This document shows positions 13,527-20,888 of a stretch of 22,824 nucleotides of DNA, piece by piece. The stretch is from Verrucomicrobiota bacterium (GTDB lineage Bacteria; Verrucomicrobiota; Verrucomicrobiia; Opitutales; Opitutaceae), in assembly GCA_023426435.1 (NCBI GenBank), contig JAFAAS010000059.1:1-22824 (forward strand). Direction: 5' to 3'. How positions within the stretch are numbered: position 1 is the stretch's first letter; every line of letters begins with the position of its first letter. The translations under genes were made by a program, and so were the position numbers. The notes beneath the pieces were generated by a model. That model did not search any database, was not told the DNA's origin, and saw only the letters and a program-made list of their open reading frames with translations.

Positions 13527-13540
13527 ATTTTTTTTGGGGG

Positions 13541-14983
13541 TCAGCCTGCGATGGGATTCGCGGCTTTGGCGGGGAAGGGGATTGCGGTGTCGCCGACCTG
13601 GTAGTCGGTGAGGACGGAGAAGCGGAAGGTTGAACCCTCGCCCGGGCGGCTTTCGACGGAAATCGTGCCGCCCATGAGTTCGCAGAGACGTTTCGAAATC
13701 AGGAGGCCGAGGCCGGTGCCGTCACGACGGCGGCGGGCGGACGAATCGACCTGAGTGAACGGCTGAAAGAGCAGCGCGAGTTTTTCGGCGGGAATGCCGA
13801 CGCCGGTGTCGCTGACGGCGAAGAAAAGTCGGGCGGCGCGGATGCCGTCGTCGGCGGGATCGCCGCGCGAGCACGAAAGTTGGACGGTGACGCCGCCGCG
13901 TTCGGTGAATTTGAGGGCGTTGCCGATGAGGTTGACGAGGATTTGGCGGACGCGGCTCTCGTCGCCGTTGACGAAGACGGGCACGCCGGGATCGAGGCGG
14001 AATTCGAGTTTGAGGGTGGCGGCGCGGGCCTGGTCGGCGAAGAAGGCGCAAACCTCCTCGACGCATTTTTGCGGCGAGAACTGGGTGTGTTCGATCTCGA
14101 CCTTGCCGGCTTCGATTTTGGAGAGATCGAGGATGTCGCCGATGAGTTTTTCGAGGGCGAGGCCGCTGGTGTGAATCATCGCGACGCTCTCGCGCTGGGC
14201 GGCGGTGAGTGGGGTGTCGTTCAGGAGCCGGGCGAAACCGATGACGCCGTTGATGGGCGTGCGGATTTCGTGGCTGACCATGGCGAGGAACTCGCTTTTG
14301 GCGCGATCGGCGTCTTCGGCGGCTTCCTTGGCGCGAAGCAGCGCGGCTTCGGCTTCGCGGCGATCGGTGATGTCGTGGCCGACCGCCTGGTATTCGACGG
14401 TTTCGCCGTAGCTATCCTTGATCGCGCGCTGCGTCCATTGGAGCCAGATGCGCTTGCCGTCGGGGAGATCGAGTTCGCGTTCGAACGTCGAAGGGCTGTC
14501 GCTGGCGAACGAAAGATTTTCGAGGAACGGGAAAAGGGTGCCGTTGAGTTCGTTGCGTTTGCGACCGAAGGCGCGGGCGTAAGCGCCGTTGACGAAAGTC
14601 AGGCGGCCATCGGGGCGGTAGCGGCAGATGAGGTCCACCTGATCTTCGACGATGCCGCGGTAGCTGGCTTCGACGTTCTGGAGCGACTTGGCCATGTGCT
14701 CGATCTTGCGAGCGAGGCCGATGATTTCGTCGGGGTCGCTATCGTCGGAAGGAACATCGGCGGCGCTGGCGGCGGTTTCCTTGAGCGTTTTGACGCGTTG
14801 GATGAGGCTGCGGTCCCAGACGTAGCCGCTCAGGACGAGGAGCACGCAGCCCACGATGGCGAGGCCGACGATCCAATATGCGTCGCCCAGGCGCTCCCGC
14901 AGATCTTCCTGCATCGCGATCGCGATGAGCGCTGCGACCAGGCTGAGCGCCAACGAAAGGAGCAGAATCGTTTTCCGAAGCAT
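13541..14983 (-). CDS. PAS-domain sensor histidine kinase, membrane-bound
   Basis: A 480-residue kinase. Two membrane spans (about 5-23 and 37-54) enclose a very short loop of about 13 residues, so it has no large periplasmic sensor. A HAMP-like or linker region (about 58-105) is followed by a PAS domain (about 106-210, with VEDQVDLICRYRPDGRLTFVN and YQAVGHDITDRREAE), then a coiled linker. HisKA has SHEIRTPINGVIGF with phospho-acceptor H238. The HATPase shows the N box NLIGNALKFT, G1 SDTGVGIP (391-398) and G2 GTGLGL (422-427). There is no receiver or HPt domain and no response regulator gene next to it, so it is an orphan kinase. The signal is unknown, probably sensed by the PAS domain. The start is ATG 14983. 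Confidence 0.93.
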   Translation of the reverse strand: MLRKTILLLSLALSLVAALIAIAMQEDLRERLGDAYWIVGLAIVGCVLLVLSGYVWDRSLIQRVKTLKETAASAADVPSDDSDPDEIIGLARKIEHMAKSLQNVEASYRGIVEDQVDLICRYRPDGRLTFVNGAYARAFGRKRNELNGTLFPFLENLSFASDSPSTFERELDLPDGKRIWLQWTQRAIKDSYGETVEYQAVGHDITDRREAEAALLRAKEAAEDADRAKSEFLAMVSHEIRTPINGVIGFARLLNDTPLTAAQRESVAMIHTSGLALEKLIGDILDLSKIEAGKVEIEHTQFSPQKCVEEVCAFFADQARAATLKLEFRLDPGVPVFVNGDESRVRQILVNLIGNALKFTERGGVTVQLSCSRGDPADDGIRAARLFFAVSDTGVGIPAEKLALLFQPFTQVDSSARRRRDGTGLGLLISKRLCELMGGTISVESRPGEGSTFRFSVLTDYQVGDTAIPFPAKAANPIAG

Positions 14984-15188
14984 GGGCGAAACGCGGCGCG
15001 CACCACAAAGCAGCCTGCCTGAATGGTGTCTAATTCAAAATTCCGTTAGCTTGCGTGTGGGTTGTCGCTGTTCCCCGTGGGCGCGCGGCGAGAGTATTTG
15101 GGATCCCGCAGATTTCATAAAATTTCACAATTCGATCGGGTGAATATGAGAAGGAAACAGAGCGGAGTGAGATGAAAGGCCGGTGGGG

Positions 15189-16013
15189 TCAGCGGGCGAA
15201 GAAAGGATTGTGGAGTTTTTCCTGGCCGATCGTGGTGAGCGGCCCATGGCCGCAGGCGAGCACGGTGTCGCGGGGGAGCGTGAGGATTTTCTGTTTATTG
15301 TTGCGAAGCTGGTCTTCGAAATGATCGGCGCTGCCGCCCATCGATCCGGCGAAGATGGAGTCGCCGACCACGGCGAGCGGCCAGCTGAGGCCGGTGATAT
15401 AGAATGTGGTCATGCCGGGGGAGTGGCCGGAGGTGAGCAGGGTCTTGATGGCGAGCGGGCCAACATGGAAGTGCACGTTTTCCTTGAATGTGCGCGAGGG
15501 CGAGACGGCGACCGGCTCGAGTTCGTGCGACCAGATTTCGGCGCCGGTTTCGGCGGCGAGGCGCGGCAGGTCGGCGATGTGGTCTTCGTGCGTGTGAGTG
15601 ATAAAGATATAGCGCACGGTGAGTCGCTCCGCGGCGACCACATCGAGCAATTCCTGAGCGTTGGCGCCGGTATCGAAGACCGCAGCGAGCCGGGTGCGGG
15701 AATCCCACACGAGGTAGCTGTTTACGGTCATATCTTCGTAAGCGGTATTAAAAGCGGCGAAGCCGGTGGGAAAATCGGGTTGTTGTGGATACCAGGATTT
15801 ATTGGCGGAGATCTCCAGCGCGTCGGGGCTGAGCCGCAGGTGACGCGCGACGCGGCGAAGAACGGCGATGTGGGGGCGTCCGGCCTTTAGCGTGGTAAGT
15901 TCCGGGACGGTGATTTCGGCGCGGGCGGCGAGGTCGGCGTCGGTGATGCGAAGGCCGCGTTGGGCCTTGGCGATGATATCGTTGAAATTGTCCTCGAGCG
16001 GAATGCGAGCCAT
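15189..16013 (-). CDS. HTH domain fused to metallo-beta-lactamase-fold hydrolase
   Basis: A 274-residue protein of two parts. Residues about 10-65 look like an XRE/Cro-type helix-turn-helix (LRITDADLAARAEITVPEL, then RPHIAVLRRVARHLRL with an LSPDAL turn). Residues about 85-274 are a glyoxalase II-like metallo-beta-lactamase domain with all expected metal ligands: HTHEDH (H140, H142, D144, H145), GHSPG (H197), VVGDSIF (D218) and ACGHGP (H256). Such enzymes hydrolyse thioesters or related substrates, and some act as persulfide dioxygenases. The HTH domain suggests DNA or partner binding, but lone HTH-MBL fusions are of unknown role. ATG 16013 is preferred over an upstream start at 16058. The gene is divergent from the small HTH gene at 16152. 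Confidence 0.88.
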   Translation of the reverse strand: MARIPLEDNFNDIIAKAQRGLRITDADLAARAEITVPELTTLKAGRPHIAVLRRVARHLRLSPDALEISANKSWYPQQPDFPTGFAAFNTAYEDMTVNSYLVWDSRTRLAAVFDTGANAQELLDVVAAERLTVRYIFITHTHEDHIADLPRLAAETGAEIWSHELEPVAVSPSRTFKENVHFHVGPLAIKTLLTSGHSPGMTTFYITGLSWPLAVVGDSIFAGSMGGSADHFEDQLRNNKQKILTLPRDTVLACGHGPLTTIGQEKLHNPFFAR

Positions 16014-16095
16014 GCGCGCAGTAGATGCGGGCGGAGGGTTCTCGCAAGTTTTCTTCAAGCTTCGGGCGGGGAACGCAAACGGTTGACCCGACGGA

Positions 16096-16123
16096 TTTAG
16101 AATTCTCCACTAATCTCTATACA
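16096..16123 (+). promoter_or_regulatory. possible sigma70-like promoter of the small HTH gene
   Basis: TTTAGA at 16096-16101 and TATACA at 16118-16123 are separated by 16 bases in an AT-rich patch unlike its surroundings. A start around 16130 would leave a short leader carrying the GGAG at 16139-16142 ahead of ATG 16152. This is by eye only. TATAGT at 16132-16137 is a competing -10 but would place the start past the Shine-Dalgarno. Confidence 0.3.
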
Positions 16124-16151
16124 CGGCTTGCTATAGTCGGAGTGAGTATTA

Positions 16152-16565
16152 ATGTGCGCGTGTTCTATGCTAACCGATAAACTCAAAGCCCTCGCGCAAA
16201 CCAAAGCGAAACTGGCTGAACTGGAGAATAGCGTCGCCGCAGAACTCAGTCGTGAGCTCGCCGCGTTGCCGGGTAAATACGGCTTCAATAATGCCGAAGA
16301 ATTCATCAACGCCGTTCGTTCGGCGACCGGAAGCAAGCGCGGTCGCAAGCCGGGAAAAGCTTCGACGGCGAGTGCGGGAAGCACGGGAGGCGCGGGCAAG
16401 CGCCGCAAGCGCGCGGTGATCACGGCGGAGACGAAGGCGAAGGTGAAGTCGCTCGTCGAAAGCGGAAAGACCGGCGAAGAAATCGCGAAGGCGGTCGGCA
16501 TTTCGCTGCCGAGCGTGCAGAATATCAAGAAGGAGCTCGGGCTGGTGAAAGCCCGGAAGAAGTAA
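16152..16565 (+). CDS. small basic helix-turn-helix DNA-binding protein
   Basis: A 137-residue, Lys/Ala-rich protein. Residues about 6-40 are a heptad-like helix (LTDKLKALAQTKAKLAELEN). Next comes KYGFNNAEEFINAV, then a flexible basic linker with an AT-hook-like RGRKPG (63-68) and a basic KRRKRA patch (83-88). A resolvase/Hin-like helix-turn-helix follows at about 93-131 (TKAKVKSLVESGKTGEEIAKAVGIS). It could be a regulator or a nucleoid-associated protein. I recall similar proteins from Opitutaceae but cannot name a family. The ATG at 16152 has GGAG nine bases before it; ATG 16167 (MLTDKL) is an alternative with no Shine-Dalgarno. A strong terminator follows 20 bases after the stop, so it is a single-gene unit. 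Confidence 0.87.
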   Translation: MCACSMLTDKLKALAQTKAKLAELENSVAAELSRELAALPGKYGFNNAEEFINAVRSATGSKRGRKPGKASTASAGSTGGAGKRRKRAVITAETKAKVKSLVESGKTGEEIAKAVGISLPSVQNIKKELGLVKARKK

Positions 16566-16585
16566 GGTAGATTGCTCACTTTCGA

Positions 16586-16612
16586 AGCCCTCGCTCCGGC
16601 GAGGGCTTTTTT
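16586..16612 (+). terminator. Rho-independent terminator of the small HTH gene
   Basis: A perfect 9-bp stem AGCCCTCGC with loop TCCG and arm GCGAGGGCT, followed by a run of six T (16607-16612). It lies 20 bases after the stop codon. It is the clearest terminator in the window. Confidence 0.92.
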
Positions 16613-16702
16613 GTGTGGGGAGTTATACCGTGGGGTTTTGCAATTTTATAGCTGTGGAGATTTCGGGTAGCGTGTCGGGTGCATTTAGGCACCGTGAGCG
16701 GG

Positions 16703-17623
16703 ATGGCTTTCGATTCCGTGTATATCCAAGCATGCACAAACGGCCGGTTACATGATGCGAGCGAAGCTTCGATCGCTCCGATCAATCGCGGGTTTCTGTA
16801 TGGTGATGCGATCTACGAAGTATGGCGCACGTATCACGGCGTCGTATTTTCGTGGGATGAACACTGGCAGCGCTTGGAGCGGTCGGCGGCGGCGCTTTAC
16901 TTGACGCTGCCCTTCGCGGCGCGGGACGCGCTGGGCGAGATCAAGCGAACGGTTGCGGCGTATCGGGAGCGGACGGGAGCGACGGGCGATCTTTACATTC
17001 GACTACAAATCACGCGCGGAGGCGGGCCGATCGGATTGGATCCCGGGCTGGCGGATCGCAGCGACTATGTGTTGCTCGTGCGGGCGAATCCAAATTTGTC
17101 GGAGGAGAAGGCGCGCGAAGGCCTACACTTGTCGATTGCGACCGGCCTGCGGAGAAATCCGATCGGCAGCCTCGATCCGGCGTGGAAGACCGGGAACTAC
17201 TTGAACAATCTGCTTTGCTTGCGCGAAGCGCGGTCGCGCGGGGCGGAAGAAGTCGTGATGTTGAATCTTGCCGGCGAAATCACGGAAGCGGCGGTGATGA
17301 ACATTGCGTTTGTGCGCGACGGCAAGGTTGTGACGCCGCCGCTGAGCGCGGGAATATTGGCCGGAACGACGCGAAGGGTGTTGTTGGATAAAATAGGTCC
17401 GGCGGCGGGCGTGGCGATTAGCGAAGAGACGATCACGCCGGCGATGCTGGGGCAGATGGACGAATGCTTTTTGTTGTCGACCACCAAGGATATTGCGCCC
17501 GTGGCGCGGATCGATGAGCACCGCTTCGCGCTGGGCGAGGCAACGGTGACGATGAAGCTCAAGCGGGCGTTTGCCGAGTATGCGCGGGAGTATGCGGCGC
17601 GGCGCGCGGAGTTGAAGGTGTGA
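16703..17623 (+). CDS. class IV PLP-dependent aminotransferase (BCAT/D-amino acid type)
   Basis: A 306-residue fold-type IV aminotransferase. Family features: INRGFLYGDAIYEVWRTY (28-45), the small-domain RLERSAAAL (57-65), the PLP-binding lysine K162 in PAWKTGNYLNN, and AGEITEAAVMNIAFV (190-204) with the conserved Glu and Asn. PPLSAGILAGTTRRVLL (212-228) and ECFLLSTTKDIAPV (254-267) follow. The family includes branched-chain aminotransferase, D-alanine aminotransferase and aminodeoxychorismate lyase. The linked folC suggests a folate role for the last, but that is 4 kb away and weak. The sequence does not separate these. The frame extends to a GTG at 16679; ATG 16703 fits the family better. 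A small hairpin GGTGC-ATTTAG-GCACC (16678-16693) lies just ahead of it. Confidence 0.88.
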   Translation: MAFDSVYIQACTNGRLHDASEASIAPINRGFLYGDAIYEVWRTYHGVVFSWDEHWQRLERSAAALYLTLPFAARDALGEIKRTVAAYRERTGATGDLYIRLQITRGGGPIGLDPGLADRSDYVLLVRANPNLSEEKAREGLHLSIATGLRRNPIGSLDPAWKTGNYLNNLLCLREARSRGAEEVVMLNLAGEITEAAVMNIAFVRDGKVVTPPLSAGILAGTTRRVLLDKIGPAAGVAISEETITPAMLGQMDECFLLSTTKDIAPVARIDEHRFALGEATVTMKLKRAFAEYAREYAARRAELKV

Positions 17624-17642
17624 CGATCGCGGGCGGTTGAAT

Positions 17643-18797
17643 TCAATAGCGGGCGAGCGAGGGATCGATCTCGTGGGCCCACGCGGCGATGCCGCCGGCG
17701 ATGTTGGTGGCGGCGGAGAAGCCGTTGGCGCGGAGAAATTCGGTGACGCGCAGGCTGCGCGCGCCGTGATGGCACATCACGAGCAACGGCCGGTCGCGCG
17801 GGAGCGAGGGAAGCTGTTCGGGGATCTGGCGCATCGGAATAAACTGTGCGCCCGACACGCGGCAGATTTCGGTTTCCCACGGTTCGCGGACGTCGATGAG
17901 CGCGACCTCGCCGGGTGAGTTGCGGAGGAGCGTGCTGGCTTCGGCGACGGAAATTTCGAGCGGGTGGTCCATGGCGGCGGCGGGAGCGGGTGGGGGGATT
18001 TCGGTGCGTGTTGAAATCGTGGATACGGGAGATTCGCCGCAGCACGGGCAGGCGGGATTGCGCGGGAGCGAGAACGTCTGGAAGCGCTGGGTGAGTGCGT
18101 CGTAGGTGAGGAGTCGTCCGCGCAACGGCTCGCCGATGCCGGCGGCGAGCTTGATCGCTTCGACCGCCTGCAGGCTGCCGATGACGCCGCACAGCGCGCC
18201 GATGACGCCGGCTTCGCCGCAACCGGGCACACTGCCGGGCGACGGCGGATCGGGAAACAAACAGCGGTAGCAGGGGGCGCCGCGAGCGGGATCGAAGACG
18301 GAGACCTGGCCCTCGAACTTGAAGATGCTGCCGAACACGAGCGGTTTTTGGGCGGCGAAGGCGGCGTCGTTGTTGCGATAACGGGCGGTGAAGTTGTCGG
18401 TACCGTCGAGGACGATGTCGTAGTGGGAAAACAAGGACACGGCGTTTTCGTCGGTGACGCCCTCGGGATGTTCGACGATGCGAATATGCGAATTCAGCGC
18501 GCGGAGCCGGCGGGCGGCGGAGACGACCTTGGGTTCGCCGACGGAGGAGGTGTCATGGAGCAGCTGGCGTTGAAGATTGTGATCTTCCACGCGATCGAGG
18601 TCGGTGATGCCGATCGTGCCGATGCCGGCGGCGGCGAGATAAAGTGCAGCGGGGCTGCCGAGTCCGCCGGCGCCGATGACCAGCACGCGGGCGGCGGCGA
18701 GCCGGCGCTGACCGTCGACGCCGAGTTCGTCGAGCAGGATGTGGCGCGAATAGCGCGAGAGCTCGGCGGGCGTGAGGGTGGGCAGCGGATCGGGCAT
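17643..18797 (-). CDS. moeB: MoeB/ThiF-type adenylyltransferase fused to rhodanese domain
   Basis: A 384-residue fusion of an E1-like adenylyltransferase with a C-terminal rhodanese, like MOCS3/MoeZ. It adenylates the C-terminal glycine of a ubiquitin-fold sulfur carrier (MoaD, ThiS or similar) and can transfer sulfur to it. The E1 part (about 10-255) has VIGAGGLGSPAALYLAAAG (40-58), DGTDNF (131-136) and zinc cysteines CYRC (176, 179) and CPCC (250, 253). It also has GCGEAGVIG with C193 and GVIGSLQAVEAIK. The rhodanese part (about 280-380) has IDVREPWE and the active loop CHHGARS with catalytic C342. No sulfur carrier or molybdopterin gene is near. ATG 18797 is chosen; the frame extends to 18878, with ATG 18812 also possible. 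It is divergent from ruvX across 79 bases. Confidence 0.92.
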   Translation of the reverse strand: MPDPLPTLTPAELSRYSRHILLDELGVDGQRRLAAARVLVIGAGGLGSPAALYLAAAGIGTIGITDLDRVEDHNLQRQLLHDTSSVGEPKVVSAARRLRALNSHIRIVEHPEGVTDENAVSLFSHYDIVLDGTDNFTARYRNNDAAFAAQKPLVFGSIFKFEGQVSVFDPARGAPCYRCLFPDPPSPGSVPGCGEAGVIGALCGVIGSLQAVEAIKLAAGIGEPLRGRLLTYDALTQRFQTFSLPRNPACPCCGESPVSTISTRTEIPPPAPAAAMDHPLEISVAEASTLLRNSPGEVALIDVREPWETEICRVSGAQFIPMRQIPEQLPSLPRDRPLLVMCHHGARSLRVTEFLRANGFSAATNIAGGIAAWAHEIDPSLARY

Positions 18798-18876
18798 TGC
18801 GCGGAAAGTCATGAGGCGGGCGGCGGGTCGCAAATGAAATTGCGCCGCGAGCGCCGGTGGAAGGAAATGACGGCGC

Positions 18877-19317
18877 ATGCGTTTCCTGGGAATCGATTAT
18901 GGCACGCGCCGAATCGGGCTGTCGTTTGGCGATGAGCTCGGCGTGGCGACGCCCTTGCCCGCGTTGACGGACGCGGAGGCGGGGAAGCGGTGGCAGGCTT
19001 TGGTGGCGGTGGCGCGTGCGCGGCGGGTGGACGAGATCGTGGTCGGGCATCCGTTGAACATGGACGACAGTGTCGGACCGAAAGCGAAAGAAGCGGAGGC
19101 ACTCGCGGAGAAGTTGCGGGTTGAACTCGGGTTGCCCGTGCACCTGGTCGATGAGCGGCTGACGAGTTACGAGGCGGAGGCGACGATCGCGAAAGCGAAA
19201 CGGCGCGACGTGCGGGCGAGCGGGTTGATCGATTCGCGGGCGGCGACGTTGATCCTGCAGGATTTTTTGGATCAGCGGAATCCGCCGCTGCTGGATCCGC
19301 CGGAGGACGAGGAGTGA
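18877..19317 (+). CDS. ruvX: Holliday junction resolvase-like protein RuvX/YqgF
   Basis: A 146-residue RNase H-fold protein. YqgF/RuvX is essential in E. coli and linked to 16S rRNA 5' processing and, in some studies, to Holliday junction resolution. Motifs: the N-terminal FLGIDYGTRRIGLSFGD (3-19) with catalytic D7, VVGHPLNMDDSVG (55-67) with an Asp where Gly is usual (NMDGS), LVDERLTSYEAE (90-101), and the C-terminal LIDSRAATLILQDFLD with the third acidic residue. The last stretch PPLLDPPEDEE is an acidic tail. A plausible AAGGA lies 11 bases before ATG 18877. The gene is in the same direction as truA, 66 bases downstream, with a repeat in the spacer. Confidence 0.95.
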   Translation: MRFLGIDYGTRRIGLSFGDELGVATPLPALTDAEAGKRWQALVAVARARRVDEIVVGHPLNMDDSVGPKAKEAEALAEKLRVELGLPVHLVDERLTSYEAEATIAKAKRRDVRASGLIDSRAATLILQDFLDQRNPPLLDPPEDEE

Positions 19318-19346
19318 GGTTTCGGCGCGCGGGGAGATTTTGATGG

Positions 19347-19383
19347 TTGAGAGTTCGAATCGCCTGCAAGCAGGCTCCTACAA
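19347..19383. repeat. dispersed palindromic repeat abutting the truA start
   Basis: TTGAGAGTTCGAATC, then a perfect palindrome GCCTGC-AA-GCAGGC at 19362-19375, then TCCTACAA. The ATG of truA starts at 19384 immediately afterwards, so the hairpin occupies the ribosome-binding region. The TTGAGAG unit matches the tract found within mfd at 9408-9464. Confidence 0.6.
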
Positions 19384-20148
19384 ATGAGCGGAAATGATAC
19401 GCCGAGGACGACGCGCTGGAAATGCGTGTGCGCGTATGACGGCGGGGAGTTTGCGGGCTGGCAGAGTCAGGCGGGCGGGCGCGCGGTGCAGGATGTGATC
19501 GAGACGCGGATCACGGAAATATTCGGAAACCTGATACGCATTCACGGCAGCGGGCGAACGGATGCGGGCGTGCACGCGCTGGGACAAGTGTTTCATTTCG
19601 ATGCGGCGTGGCGGCATGGGCCGGAGAAATTGCTGGCGGCGTTTCGGATCGGGTTGCCGCGAACGATACAAGTGAAGTCGGTGCGGGCGGCGAAGCCGGA
19701 CTTTCATGCGCGGTTTCAGGCGACGGGAAAGCGCTATGAGTATCGCGTGCATCTCGGCGATGCGGATCCTTTCCTGCGTCCGTATAGCTGGTCGGTGTTT
19801 CGTCCGCTCGAAATTGAAGCGATGCAGGCGGCGGCGGACGTGTTGCGCGGGAAGCATGATTTTCGGGCGTTCACGGCTTTGAACGGGCCCGAGCGCGAGG
19901 ATACGGTGCGGGAGTTGCGGACGCTGAGCGTGACGCGACGCGGGCGGGTGATCCGAATCGTCGCGGAGGCGGATGGATTTCTCTACAAGATGGTGCGCAG
20001 CCTGGCGGGCGTCCTGGTGTCGGTGGGCGAAGGAAAAATTTCGGTGGAGCAGGTGCGCCGGATTTTGGCGTCGCGCGAGCGGACGGCGGCGGTTCAGACG
20101 GCGCCGCCGCAAGGATTGTTTTTGGTGAAAGTGTATTACGGGAAATGA
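19384..20148 (+). CDS. truA: tRNA pseudouridine(38-40) synthase TruA
   Basis: A 254-residue TruA of normal length. It isomerises uridines 38-40 in the tRNA anticodon arm to pseudouridine. Motifs: VCAYDGGEFAGWQSQ (15-29), the catalytic loop GSGRTDAGVHALGQ (55-68) with active-site D60, ATGKRYEYRVH, GKHDFRAFTA, and the C-terminal GFLYKMVRSLAGVLVSVGEGK. ATG 19384 begins the protein directly after a palindromic repeat, leaving no Shine-Dalgarno. Initiation may therefore rely on another route, or the repeat may reduce translation. The stop overlaps comF as ATGA, so comF is coupled to truA. Confidence 0.97.
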   Translation: MSGNDTPRTTRWKCVCAYDGGEFAGWQSQAGGRAVQDVIETRITEIFGNLIRIHGSGRTDAGVHALGQVFHFDAAWRHGPEKLLAAFRIGLPRTIQVKSVRAAKPDFHARFQATGKRYEYRVHLGDADPFLRPYSWSVFRPLEIEAMQAAADVLRGKHDFRAFTALNGPEREDTVRELRTLSVTRRGRVIRIVAEADGFLYKMVRSLAGVLVSVGEGKISVEQVRRILASRERTAAVQTAPPQGLFLVKVYYGK

Positions 20149-20882
20149 AGACGCTGCTGCGGGAAACGTTGCGCGGGGCGAGTGACGTGGTGTTTCCGCC
20201 GATCTGCGTGCAGTGCCGCGGGCTGGTGGAAGAAACTACGGAGTTGCGGCATGTGTGCGGGAAGTGCGCGGGAGCGATGGATTATGTGCGCGGGCCGCAT
20301 TGCACCACGTGCGGGCATCCCTTCTTCGGCGTGGTCGAAGGCGAGCGGTTGTGTCCGCATTGCGAAGGGTTGGCGCCGGCGTTTCAGGAAGGGCGAACGG
20401 CGGTTTTGTTGAAAGGAGCGGGGCGTGCGTTGGTGCACGAGTTGAAGTATCACCGCGGGATGCAGGTGTTGCGGGATATCGAGGCGGTGTTTCGGAAGGC
20501 GACTCACGTGCTGGATTTGGCGCGCGGGGCGATTCTGGTGCCGGTGCCGCTGCATCCGCGGAAGTTGCGCGAGCGCGGTTACAATCAAAGCGAGCTTATC
20601 GCGGAGTGTCTGGCGCGCGCGGCAGGAGGCGGCGCGACGGTGCGGCAGTTGTTGCGGCGGACGGTCGACACCGTTTCGCAAACGCATCACGACCGGCGGA
20701 CGCGGCAGTTGAACCTCAAAAATGCCTTTGCACTCGCCCAAGGGGTGACCATAAGTGCCGGCCATTCTTATCTGCTGGTCGACGATGTTTTCACGACAGG
20801 TTCAACACTCAACAGCTGCGCGTTGGTCCTGCGGAAAGCAGGTTGCACGCAACTGAACGTTGTAACATTTGGCCACGGCTGA
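20145..20882 (+). CDS. comF: ComF family phosphoribosyltransferase-like protein
   Basis: A 245-residue ComF-type protein. ComF is needed for DNA uptake in transformable bacteria, where it acts on the cytoplasmic side; its homologues are widespread and often of unproven role. The N-terminal zinc-ribbon-like region has four Cys pairs (C21/C24, C38/C41, C53/C56, C70/C73). The phosphoribosyltransferase part has VPVPLHPRKLRERGYNQSELIA (132-153), KYHRG, and the PRPP loop LLVDDVFTTGST (210-221). The ATG at 20145 overlaps the truA stop as ATGA. The gene is followed by accD after 6 bases, so truA-comF-accD may be one transcript. No other competence gene is in the window. Confidence 0.95.
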   Translation: MKTLLRETLRGASDVVFPPICVQCRGLVEETTELRHVCGKCAGAMDYVRGPHCTTCGHPFFGVVEGERLCPHCEGLAPAFQEGRTAVLLKGAGRALVHELKYHRGMQVLRDIEAVFRKATHVLDLARGAILVPVPLHPRKLRERGYNQSELIAECLARAAGGGATVRQLLRRTVDTVSQTHHDRRTRQLNLKNAFALAQGVTISAGHSYLLVDDVFTTGSTLNSCALVLRKAGCTQLNVVTFGHG

Positions 20883-20888
20883 CGCATC

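Noticed and set aside
13880..15022. A 380-codon open frame on the + strand opposite the histidine kinase.
   Set aside because: It is an antisense shadow; the kinase motifs on the minus strand are unambiguous.
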